NCBI GenBank assembly: GCA_027083895.1
Contig: JALWMN010000067.1
Span: 1 to 6,202 of the forward strand
Direction: 5' to 3'
DNA: 6,202 nt
Origin: Campylobacteraceae bacterium
GTDB taxonomy: Bacteria > Campylobacterota > Campylobacteria > Campylobacterales > Sulfurovaceae
Part shown: in pieces, positions 1 through 4,736 of the stretch
How the letters are laid out: the number at the start of each line of letters is the position of its first letter
How positions within the stretch are numbered: the stretch's first letter is position 1
Position numbers and translations under genes: made by a program
The notes under the pieces: model-generated
The model's input: the letters and a program-made list of their open reading frames with translations, nothing else
Databases searched by the model: none
Told to the model about the DNA's origin: nothing

Positions 1-536
1 GTCGTATTGCTATCATCTCCGCTACTAGAGTCGTTATTATCTCCTAAAGAGCCACCATCGTCACTACTGCTGCTATTGTCATCAAGATCTGAGCCACCAC
101 TACCATCAGTAGTGTTGCTGTCATCATCAGAGTTACCATTTGATCTATTATTATCTTGCTTATTAAGAATGGCTACCTCTAAAAATATAATAAAATCGCT
201 CTTATCACTATTTACACCATAGAGTTTGACAGTTAATCTATCTATTCCATTTTGATTTATAGACTCTATAGTATCTGCCTTAAGTTTTACTTTTGTACCC
301 ACAATTTGAAAATATTTACTATCGTTGCCATTAAGAATTTGTAGATAACTAAGCCCATCTTTTATCTCTATTGGTGTCGTAAGATTGTGATCATTAAGAG
401 TAACTTGTTTTTTATAGCTTACTCTATCTTCATAATTTGTTATTTCTGCTCTTTTTGTATCTTCTGCTTTGAATAGGTTACACCCATTAAAAAAGAGCAT
501 AGACGCAATACTAAGAAGTGTAAGAGCTTTCATCAT
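1..536 (-). CDS. Putative surface lipoprotein, cadherin-like segment plus Ser/Asp-rich tail (C-terminus beyond window)
   Basis: The gene starts inside the window and 178 codons are visible before the window edge cuts it off. The protein begins MMKALTLLSI and has a hydrophobic stretch ending FNGC at residues 16-19. That reads as a type II signal peptide with lipid attachment at Cys19, although Phe at -3 is less usual than Leu. Residues about 60-125 are beta-rich, with GNDSKYFQI, then a KVKLKA strand, then DRLTVKLYGV, which resembles the spacing of cadherin-like repeats; this is pattern reading and not a database match. From residue 129 on (bases 3-152) the chain is almost only Ser, Asp, Asn, Gly and Thr, a flexible acidic linker that may bind calcium or lead to another domain. 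A GAAGG ribosome site (541-545) lies 4 nt before the first ATG (536) and 7 nt before the second (533), so the second may be the true start. The function is unknown; cell-envelope location is likely. Confidence 0.8.
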   Translation of the reverse strand, partial: MMKALTLLSIASMLFFNGCNLFKAEDTKRAEITNYEDRVSYKKQVTLNDHNLTTPIEIKDGLSYLQILNGNDSKYFQIVGTKVKLKADTIESINQNGIDRLTVKLYGVNSDKSDFIIFLEVAILNKQDNNRSNGNSDDDSNTTDGSGGSDLDDNSSSSDDGGSLGDNNDSSSGDDSNT

Positions 537-563
537 ATTTCCTTCATATTTTTTTTACAAGTT

Positions 564-592
564 TAGCACCAAAGAATGGAAATTGAAAGAAA
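564..592 (-). promoter_or_regulatory. Weak candidate promoter for the lipoprotein gene
   Basis: Reading the minus strand upstream of the lipoprotein start, TTTCAA is followed after 17 bases by TAAACT, and a TG one base upstream of TAAACT gives an extended -10 (TGCTAAACT). Neither hexamer is close to consensus. A perfect TTGACA further upstream (near 624-629) has no acceptable -10 at the right distance. The rest of 537-643 shows nothing else recognisable. Confidence 0.25.
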
Positions 593-642
593 TATTGCAA
601 AATGAAAGCTCAAATAGAAAAGTATGTCAAATATAGAAGGGA

Positions 643-659
643 AGAGATAAAGTATCTCT
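643..659 (-). terminator. Short hairpin after the 130-aa hypothetical gene, possible weak terminator
   Basis: AGAGATA (643-649) and TATCTCT (653-659) form a perfect 7-bp stem with a 3-nt loop, starting 6 nt past the TAG stop of the gene ending at 666. On the minus strand it is followed by a pyrimidine-rich tail (TCCCTTCTATATTT) rather than a clean U-tract. It is therefore a weak intrinsic terminator at best, or an RNA 3'-end stabiliser. Confidence 0.35.
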
Positions 660-665
660 AATGAA

Positions 666-1058
666 CTAATTTACCTTTAACTCCTTTGCCCACTGCTGCA
701 TAACACTATTGAGTTTTTCATTTGGAGCCTCTAAAAACTCTATTACCCACTTATCTTCTAATTCACATATACCTATACTTCTTGGTCTAACTGCTGCAAC
801 CTTAGTATTTGGAATCTCTTTTCCAAAGCAGAAAATTATATTTTTTATATCTTTAATTTCGGGAGTAATTACGCTATCTTGAAGTGAGCTAGTATGTTCA
901 TAGTGGTTAAAGACAGCAATCATTGTAGCAATTGGATGGTTTTGTATCTTCTCTTTAAAGTATTGTACAATCTCATCAATACTTTTGTAAGCAATTTCAT
1001 TTTTATCCAACTCTAAACTCCATACTGGATACTTATCAAGAAAGGCGCTTTGTTTCAT
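666..1058 (-). CDS. Conserved hypothetical protein, 130 aa
   Basis: A small soluble protein with no signal peptide or membrane segment. Residues 1-40 (KYPVWSLELDKNE, then SIDEIVQYFKEKI) look like a strand followed by an amphipathic helix. The middle contains ATMIAVFNHYEHT (44-56) and EIKDIKNIIFCFGKEIP (67-83). The distinctive segment is AVRPRSIGICELEDKWVIEFLEAPN (89-113). From memory this resembles a small uncharacterised family common in Campylobacterota, perhaps annotated DUF6858; that identification is unverified and no function is known. The ATG at 1058 is preceded by AAAGGA (1063-1068), a good ribosome site at normal spacing, and a TATAAT box lies about 30 bases further upstream. It seems to be a single-gene transcript: the next minus-strand gene upstream, dctM, is 460 bases away beyond a bidirectional terminator. 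Confidence 0.85.
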   Translation of the reverse strand: MKQSAFLDKYPVWSLELDKNEIAYKSIDEIVQYFKEKIQNHPIATMIAVFNHYEHTSSLQDSVITPEIKDIKNIIFCFGKEIPNTKVAAVRPRSIGICELEDKWVIEFLEAPNEKLNSVMQQWAKELKVN

Positions 1059-1088
1059 AATATTCCTTTATATTAAAATAAATACGAA

Positions 1089-1117
1089 ATTATAATAGTA
1101 GAAGCTTAGATTTGCAT
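1089..1117 (-). promoter_or_regulatory. Promoter for the 130-aa hypothetical gene
   Basis: A perfect TATAAT on the minus strand (1094 to 1089) lies 31 bases before the ATG at 1058. Exactly 17 bases upstream is ATGCAA (1117 to 1112), a weak -35 matching three of six consensus positions. The same hexamer read on the other strand, TTGCAT, is correctly placed for the divergent promoter at 1112-1140. Confidence 0.5.
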
Positions 1118-1140
1118 TTTTGTTAGCTTTGTTATATAAT
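1112..1140 (+). promoter_or_regulatory. Promoter for the candidate small RNA
   Basis: TTGCAT (1112-1117), a 17-base spacer and a perfect TATAAT (1135-1140) form a sigma-70-type promoter pointing right, which predicts a transcription start near 1147. No protein-coding gene with a ribosome site begins between here and the terminator at 1214-1261, which suggests the transcript is non-coding. Confidence 0.5.
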
Positions 1141-1146
1141 AGGAAT

Positions 1147-1261
1147 CGCTGAAAAACTATTGATCTCACTCAAGATAGAACTTTTTCACTTTGCGAACGC
1201 AAAAAAATTTATTAAAAAGAGCAAACACAAGCACCCCTTCTGGGGTAAGTGCTCTTTTTTT
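1147..1261 (+). ncRNA. Candidate structured small RNA, about 115 nt, unknown family
   Basis: The element has its own promoter (1112-1140) and ends in a strong intrinsic terminator. Three hairpins can be drawn. The first pairs GAAAAA (1151-1156) with TTTTTC (1182-1187) around an inner TGA/TCA stem. The second pairs TTTGC (1190-1194) with GCAAA (1199-1203) around a GAAC loop. The third is the terminator. There is no ATG, and a frame opening from the TTG at 1160 lacks a ribosome site. I do not recognise 6S RNA, SRP RNA, tmRNA, RNase P RNA or a tracrRNA in it. Alternatively it is a 5' leader with an attenuator for the small membrane protein gene starting at 1366, since both lie on the same strand. 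The exact 5' end is inferred from the -10 box. Confidence 0.5.
1214..1261. terminator. Strong bidirectional intrinsic terminator
   Basis: AAAAAGAGCA (1214-1223) pairs with TGCTCTTTTT (1250-1259), and inside it CCCC (1234-1237) pairs with GGGG (1242-1245) around a TTCT loop. AGCA at 1230-1233 can replace the outer GAGCA arm to give a tighter hairpin. A T-run follows on the plus strand (1255-1261). On the minus strand the stem is followed by TTTTTAATAAATTTTTTT. It should therefore end the small RNA on the plus strand and also stop transcripts leaving dctM on the minus strand, for which I see no earlier terminator. Confidence 0.8.
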
Positions 1262-1295
1262 ACCTTATGGCTAAGATAAACTTTTTTGCTAAAAT

Positions 1296-1301
1296 TATAA
1301 A
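1296..1301 (+). promoter_or_regulatory. Candidate -10 box for the 52-aa membrane protein
   Basis: TATAAA sits 65 bases before the ATG at 1366, preceded by a T-rich run (1281-1287) of the kind often found upstream of -10 boxes in Campylobacterota. No convincing -35 hexamer is present. Confidence 0.3.
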
Positions 1302-1353
1302 GCCTTCATTCAATTCATAGTTTTTTGGAGGACTCAATATCTAAATGTTTGTT

Positions 1354-1360
1354 AAGGAGG
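1354..1360 (+). promoter_or_regulatory. Consensus Shine-Dalgarno that decides the start of the 52-aa protein
   Basis: A perfect AAGGAGG ends 5 nt before the ATG at 1366. A second in-frame ATG at 1345 would add seven residues, but its nearest ribosome-site-like sequence (GGAGG, 1327-1331) is 13 nt away. The 1366 start is therefore preferred. Confidence 0.75.
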
Positions 1361-1365
1361 CTAGG

Positions 1366-1524
1366 ATGAAGCATAATGACTTAAGTGATTTAGATAAAAT
1401 AGGACTTACTGGTCTTTCGCGAAGTGACGAAGAGATACCATCGAGTCGAATAAGTGGCTTACAGGTTTTTGTAATTATTATGCTACTTATTCTGATTGGT
1501 ATAGTAATTTTTAAGACAAATTAA
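1366..1524 (+). CDS. Small single-pass membrane protein, 52 aa
   Basis: This short gene reads MKHNDLSDLDKIGLTGLSRS and ends with a hydrophobic helix followed by KTN. Residues 1-30 form a polar, acidic segment (DLSDLDK, SDEEIPSS). Residues about 33-49 (QVFVIIMLLILIGIVIF) form one transmembrane helix with only three residues after it. There is no cleavable signal peptide, so it should be a tail-anchored or N-in inner-membrane protein. The best ribosome site in the window (AAGGAGG, 1354-1360) supports translation. Its TAA stop shares a TTAA with the dctM stop, so the two genes converge with a 4-bp overlap. I do not recognise a family. Its position beside a TRAP transporter permits, but does not show, an accessory role. 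It is the only supported protein gene on the plus strand. Confidence 0.75.
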   Translation: MKHNDLSDLDKIGLTGLSRSDEEIPSSRISGLQVFVIIMLLILIGIVIFKTN

Positions 1525-2807
1525 CTCTCTCCATATATCAGATGTGGTAGCCATAAGGAGATCTCTGGAATATAGGTAACAATAAGGAGTCCTAGTAGAA
1601 TCATACTCGCCCAAGGCCATGCATAGACTATTACATCTTTTAAGCTTACGCCTGTAATTCCACTTGTTACAAAGAGATTTAATCCAACTGGTGGGGTGAT
1701 CATACCAAGCTCCATATTGATTGTAACTATAATCCCAAAGTGGATAGGATCGATTCCAAGTGCCTTTGCAACTGGTAGCAATAGTGGTACCATAATCATA
1801 ATAATTGCACTTGGCTCCATAAAGTCACCCGCAAAGAAGAGGAGAATATTAACAAAGACTAAAAAGAGAATCGGTCCAACATGAGCATTAATAAGTAGCT
1901 GCGTAATCATGTGTGGTACATTCTCTAGTGTTAAGAAGTGTGCAAAGATCATTGCATTTGCAATAATAAACATAATCATAGCTGAGGTTTTAGCTGCACC
2001 TAAAAATGTTGCGTAGAGGTCGCTCCATTGAATATCGCGATAGATAAACATAGAGACAAAAAAAGCCCACACCGCTGCAACTGCAGCAGCCTCTGTAGGT
2101 GTAAAGATACCTCCATAGATCCCACCTATGACGATAATTATAGTCATAAGTGCCCAAGAGGCATCTTTCATTTTTTGAAAACGTACACTCCAAGGCTGCG
2201 GTTTACTCTTTTGAAAGCCAAGTCGTATTGCACCAATATAGGTTACTGCCATCATCATTAACCCAATCATAATTCCAGGAATTACCCCCGCCATAAAAAG
2301 TTTACCAATGCTCACTTCAGCAGTTACACCATAAACTATTAGTACAATAGATGGTGGTATTAAAATTCCTAAGCTTCCAGCCGTTGCAACGGTACCAATT
2401 GCGTATCGTTTTGGATAACCAGCTTGTTCAATTGCTCCAAACATAATTGAACCAATTGCTACAACTGTTGCTGGAGAGCTTCCGCTTACTGCTGCAAAGA
2501 TAATACTTGCAAAAATTGCAGCCATTGGTAAACCACCAGGAAAGTGCCCAACAACACTCTTGGCAAATTCGATAATTCTGCTTGCAGAACTACCTTTTGA
2601 GAGGAGATTTCCAGCCAAAATAAACATAGGAATTGCCATAAGTGAGTAGCTATCGATCTTTTCAAATATCATACCGGCTATCTCTAGTGGACTTGTAGAG
2701 GTCATGGTAACAAGTGTAATAAAAGTAGACGCTCCAAGTGCAATTGCGATAGGTGCACCAATAATTAAAAGCCCAAAAAAGAGTCCAAAGAGAAGAGCAA
2801 TACTCAT
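1521..2807 (-). CDS. dctM: TRAP transporter large permease subunit DctM
   Basis: The 428-aa length and the sequence throughout are typical of the DctM family, the translocating subunit of tripartite ATP-independent periplasmic transporters. The start LFGLFFGLLIIGAPIAIALG is the usual first helix. SGSSPATVVAIGS (108-120) and GILIPPSIVLIVYG (147-160) form the first half of the pseudo-repeat. FTPTEAAAVAA (235-245), MEPSAIIMIMVPLLLP (330-345) and MITPPVGLNLFV (369-380) form the second. In structurally studied relatives such as SiaM, these hairpins hold the Na+ and substrate sites of an elevator-type carrier. About a dozen hydrophobic helices are visible. The start ATG at 2807 follows AAAGGAG (2814-2820) at 6-nt spacing. 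It is the last gene of the dctP-dctQ-dctM operon and appears intact. Its mRNA probably runs on to the terminator at 1214-1261, antisense to the 52-aa gene. Confidence 0.95.
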   Translation of the reverse strand: MSIALLFGLFFGLLIIGAPIAIALGASTFITLVTMTSTSPLEIAGMIFEKIDSYSLMAIPMFILAGNLLSKGSSASRIIEFAKSVVGHFPGGLPMAAIFASIIFAAVSGSSPATVVAIGSIMFGAIEQAGYPKRYAIGTVATAGSLGILIPPSIVLIVYGVTAEVSIGKLFMAGVIPGIMIGLMMMAVTYIGAIRLGFQKSKPQPWSVRFQKMKDASWALMTIIIVIGGIYGGIFTPTEAAAVAAVWAFFVSMFIYRDIQWSDLYATFLGAAKTSAMIMFIIANAMIFAHFLTLENVPHMITQLLINAHVGPILFLVFVNILLFFAGDFMEPSAIIMIMVPLLLPVAKALGIDPIHFGIIVTINMELGMITPPVGLNLFVTSGITGVSLKDVIVYAWPWASMILLGLLIVTYIPEISLWLPHLIYGES

Positions 2808-2824
2808 AATATACTCCTTTAGAG

Positions 2825-2859
2825 TCTGCTTAAAGCTAAAGGCTTAAAGCTAAAAGCTT
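2825..2859. repeat. Five-unit heptamer array in the dctQ-dctM gap
   Basis: Five consecutive 7-bp units on the plus strand read TCTGCTT, AAAGCTA, AAGGCTT, AAAGCTA and AAAGCTT. Units two and four are identical, giving a 13-bp direct repeat (GCTTAAAGCTAAA) at 2828-2840 and 2842-2854. The last part also forms a small hairpin, AAAGCT-AAA-AGCTTT (2846-2860). On the mRNA strand, CCTTTA (2842 to 2837) can pair with TAAAGG (2821 to 2816), which covers the dctM Shine-Dalgarno. The array ends 4 nt from that Shine-Dalgarno. Compare the array at 3481-3515. Confidence 0.7.
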
Positions 2860-2889
2860 TTTGTTTAATGCATTGCACTTTCTGCTTTC

Positions 2890-3462
2890 TCATAGCATAC
2901 CCCCTGTTTTTTGGTGCACTTTTTTAAGTAGTTTCTCACTATCAAACTCCTCTAAGGTCTGCTCTGCTTCGCTCTTTATCTTAATCTCATTAGCAGGTGT
3001 TGTGATTATATTTATAATTTTATAAAGAAGTACAATAGCACTAAAGGTAAAAGAGATTGGCACAACAACATATGGAATCCAAAGTGGAATATTTAAATCT
3101 ACCGATATTTCGCCAAGGTCGATATAGAGCAGTACATATTGGTAGCCAAAGTAGGCAATAGCTGCTACATAAATTGTAGAGATTAGGAGTGTAATGAGTA
3201 TGAGAGATTTTTTCAAAGCTGGTGATACTTTTTCTAAGAGGAGATCAACTGAGATATGAGCATCTTTCTTAAAGCAGTAGACTGCTCCAAAAAAGGTGCT
3301 CCATAAAAAGAGGTAGATTGTTAGTTCACTAGCCCAAGTTAAAGAGCTCTCAAAAATATATCTTGCAACTACATTTACAAATGCTAATGCAACTCCAGCA
3401 GCTATGCCAAACGCTGCAATTGCTTTACTTATATTTACAATAAAAGAGATAATGTGTTTCAT
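2890..3462 (-). CDS. dctQ: TRAP transporter small permease subunit DctQ
   Basis: A 190-aa protein with four hydrophobic helices (about 13-33, 47-64, 85-107, 129-151), the DctQ topology. The family signature is clear: NVVARY (30-35), LTWASEL (41-47), W54 with FFGA (57-60), and DAHISVDLL (67-75). DctQ supports DctM in the membrane and helps it dock with the loaded binding protein. After helix 4 there is a cytoplasmic tail of nearly 40 residues rich in Glu and Lys (154-190), slightly long for the family. The ATG at 3462 follows AAAGGA (3470-3475) with 7-nt spacing. It lies between dctP and dctM on the same strand. The gaps on each side (152 and 82 bases) are long for a TRAP operon and both contain heptamer arrays. 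Confidence 0.93.
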   Translation of the reverse strand: MKHIISFIVNISKAIAAFGIAAGVALAFVNVVARYIFESSLTWASELTIYLFLWSTFFGAVYCFKKDAHISVDLLLEKVSPALKKSLILITLLISTIYVAAIAYFGYQYVLLYIDLGEISVDLNIPLWIPYVVVPISFTFSAIVLLYKIINIITTPANEIKIKSEAEQTLEEFDSEKLLKKVHQKTGGML

Positions 3463-3480
3463 AATCTATTCCTTTGTTGG

Positions 3481-3515
3481 AAGCTTAGAGCCTAGAGTTT
3501 AGAGCGAAGAGCTAA
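3481..3515. repeat. Five-unit heptamer array in the dctP-dctQ gap
   Basis: Five consecutive 7-bp units on the plus strand read AAGCTTA, GAGCCTA, GAGTTTA, GAGCGAA and GAGCTAA. In shifted register the shared pattern is AGCTTAG-like. It has the same unit length and copy number, and a related consensus (near AGCTWAR), as the array at 2825-2859. It ends 5 nt upstream of the dctQ Shine-Dalgarno (3470-3475), which is almost the same placement as the other array relative to dctM. Confidence 0.6.
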
Positions 3516-3530
3516 AAATGTAGCTTCGCT
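3503..3530 (-). promoter_or_regulatory. Intercistronic stem-loop overlapping the heptamer array
   Basis: AGCGAAG (3503-3509) plus CTA (3512-3514) pair with TAGCTTCGCT (3521-3530), giving 10 base pairs with a 2-nt bulge and a 6-nt loop. On the mRNA (minus) strand no U-tract follows, so it is not a classic terminator for the operon. It may slow RNases or modulate dctQ translation. Confidence 0.5.
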
Positions 3531-3581
3531 TTGCTTTTTATTTAATTTACTTTAAATTGCAAATCTCTTTCCCTTGAGAAG

Positions 3582-3601
3582 GTGCGGTTAAGGTACCGCA
3601 C
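3582..3601 (-). promoter_or_regulatory. Stem-loop just after the dctP stop codon
   Basis: GTGCGGT (3582-3588) and ACCGCAC (3595-3601) make a perfect GC-rich 7-bp stem with a 6-nt loop, which stands out in this AT-rich sequence. It begins 13 nt past the dctP stop. On the minus strand the following bases (CTTCTCAAGG) are not a U-tract. It may therefore protect the 3' end of dctP mRNA or cause partial termination, and it should not fully stop transcription into dctQ. Such elements are known to raise binding-protein levels above permease levels in transporter operons such as malE-malF. Confidence 0.6.
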
Positions 3602-3614
3602 GCTGCTAAATGGA

Positions 3615-4613
3615 CTACTTAGTATTTTGAGCTGCTTCGATGAGATCTTTTCCAATGAGACTCTTATCATAAAACTTTGGATAGATTGTGCTCATAACTT
3701 TTCTCCACGCCTCTTTTTGCTTTTCGTGAAGTGTATAGATTTTTAACTTTCCTGTCTTTTTAGCATACTCTTCAATTTTAGCTAACTGCTCTTTATCAAG
3801 TTTTGCTGCAAGTTCACGCTCTTTAGCAGTTGCCTCTTTCATTGCTTGTTTTACAGCCTCTTGAAGCTCTTTTGGAAGTGAATTGTAGAACTTTTTACTC
3901 ATAACAACAAGGTATCCTAAGTAGCCGTGGTTGCTTAGAGTCATATACTTTTGCACCTCATAGAATTTTTTTGTGTAGATGTTTGAGTTTGTATTCTCTT
4001 GCCCATCAATGACTCCTTGCTGGAGTGCTGAGTAGACTTCGCTAAATGGCATTACTTGTGGGTTTGCACCAACAGCTTTAAACTGCTCCTCTAACACTTT
4101 AGAACTCATAATTCGAAACTTTTGACCCTTAGCATCCTCTGGCATTAAAAGAGCCTTTTTTGCAGAGGTTAACTGCTTAAATGCATTATCCCAATAATCA
4201 AGCACCACAAACCCTTTTGCGGCGACTAGATCTTTAAGTTTTTGTCCCACTTCACCATCTTGAACCTTATGGACATGATCCATATCCCTAAAGAGGAAAG
4301 GGAGATCAAAGAGTGCTAATTGTGGTACAGTCTTGGTAAATTTAGAGAATGATGGGCATGCCATCTGTACGGAGTCTAGCTTAAGAGCCTTTAAAACTGC
4401 TTTATCTTTATAGAGTTGCGAGTTTGGGTAGACTTGAACATCAATTTTTCCCTTGCTTAGCTCCTCGAGTCGCTTCTCAAAAAAGAGAGCCGCTTGCCCT
4501 TTAGGTGTATTTTCACTTACAACATGGCTGAATTTAAGTACATAATCTGCTGCATTGGTAGCTGTAGTTACCGCAACTGCTGCGATAGTTGAGAGTAGAA
4601 TTTTTTTAAACAT
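3615..4613 (-). CDS. dctP: TRAP transporter substrate-binding protein DctP, probably C4-dicarboxylate-specific
   Basis: A 332-aa periplasmic protein, the usual length for DctP. A Sec signal peptide (MFKKILLSTIAAVAVTTATNA) should be cleaved after Ala21. The mature protein starts with the family pattern KFSHVVSENTPKGQAA (27-42). KGQKFRIMSSKVLEEQ (162-177) carries Arg167, at the position of the conserved Arg that binds the substrate carboxylate in this family. SEVYSALQQGVIDGQEN (191-207) and SNHGYLGYLVV (227-237) are also diagnostic. From memory the segment DNAFKQLTS through NHGYLGY is very like Rhodobacter DctP, so malate, succinate or fumarate is the likely ligand; the exact ligand is an inference. 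The ATG at 4613 follows AAGGAG (4620-4625) at 6-nt spacing. It is the first gene of the operon, with its own promoter upstream and a protective stem-loop downstream. Confidence 0.95.
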   Translation of the reverse strand: MFKKILLSTIAAVAVTTATNAADYVLKFSHVVSENTPKGQAALFFEKRLEELSKGKIDVQVYPNSQLYKDKAVLKALKLDSVQMACPSFSKFTKTVPQLALFDLPFLFRDMDHVHKVQDGEVGQKLKDLVAAKGFVVLDYWDNAFKQLTSAKKALLMPEDAKGQKFRIMSSKVLEEQFKAVGANPQVMPFSEVYSALQQGVIDGQENTNSNIYTKKFYEVQKYMTLSNHGYLGYLVVMSKKFYNSLPKELQEAVKQAMKEATAKERELAAKLDKEQLAKIEEYAKKTGKLKIYTLHEKQKEAWRKVMSTIYPKFYDKSLIGKDLIEAAQNTK

Positions 4614-4646
4614 ACCTTTCTCCTTTTCCTTTAGTAGTATCTAGTA

Positions 4647-4675
4647 ATTATATTTGAATTTAAGAGAAAAATCAA
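4647..4675 (-). promoter_or_regulatory. Promoter of the dctPQM operon
   Basis: On the minus strand, TTGATT (4675 to 4670), a 17-base spacer and a perfect TATAAT (4652 to 4647) predict a start near 4640, about 26 bases before the dctP start codon. This is the best sigma-70-type promoter in the window. Confidence 0.75.
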
Positions 4676-4682
4676 TACTTTT

Positions 4683-4719
4683 TACTAAAAAACGATAAGA
4701 TGGATATATCATTTTAGTA
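4683..4719. promoter_or_regulatory. Inverted repeat upstream of the dctP promoter, possible regulator site
   Basis: TACTAAAA (4683-4690) and TTTTAGTA (4712-4719) are perfect 8-bp inverted repeats with 21 bases between them. They lie about 43 to 79 bases upstream of the predicted dctP start, a common place for activator binding. The spacer contains the 8-bp palindrome GATATATC (4703-4710). No regulator gene is in the window. Confidence 0.35.
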
Positions 4720-4736
4720 GAAATGGGAAGTCTCTC

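Noticed and set aside
7..222. 71-codon plus-strand open frame rich in Ser and Leu
   Set aside because: It is the complement of the Ser/Asp-rich repeat codons of the lipoprotein gene and has no ribosome site.
1267..1320. 17-codon plus-strand frame starting at the ATG at 1267
   Set aside because: No ribosome site; it lies directly behind a terminator and across a candidate -10 box.
1345..1365. Earlier in-frame ATG for the 52-aa protein
   Set aside because: Its nearest ribosome-like sequence is 13 nt away, whereas the ATG at 1366 follows a perfect AAGGAGG at 5 nt.
1557..1566. GAGATCTC palindrome just inside the dctM 3' end as a plus-strand terminator for the 52-aa gene
   Set aside because: It is short, has no loop or T-run, and lies in dctM coding sequence.
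1696..1884. Plus-strand open frame inside dctM
   Set aside because: It is antisense to a well-conserved permease gene and encodes nothing recognisable.
1990..2261. Two further overlapping open frames (minus 1990-2193, plus 2028-2261) inside dctM
   Set aside because: Both are out of frame with, or antisense to, the conserved DctM sequence, with unlikely Cys/Arg/Tyr-rich compositions.
2825..3515. Possibility that the heptamer arrays are CRISPR repeats
   Set aside because: Units are contiguous with no spacers, only 7 bp long and degenerate, and no cas gene is present.
4683..4719. The TACTAAAA inverted repeat as a terminator for the PIN-like gene
   Set aside because: The stem is AT-only in its outer part, has a 21-nt loop and lacks a U-tract immediately after it on the minus strand.
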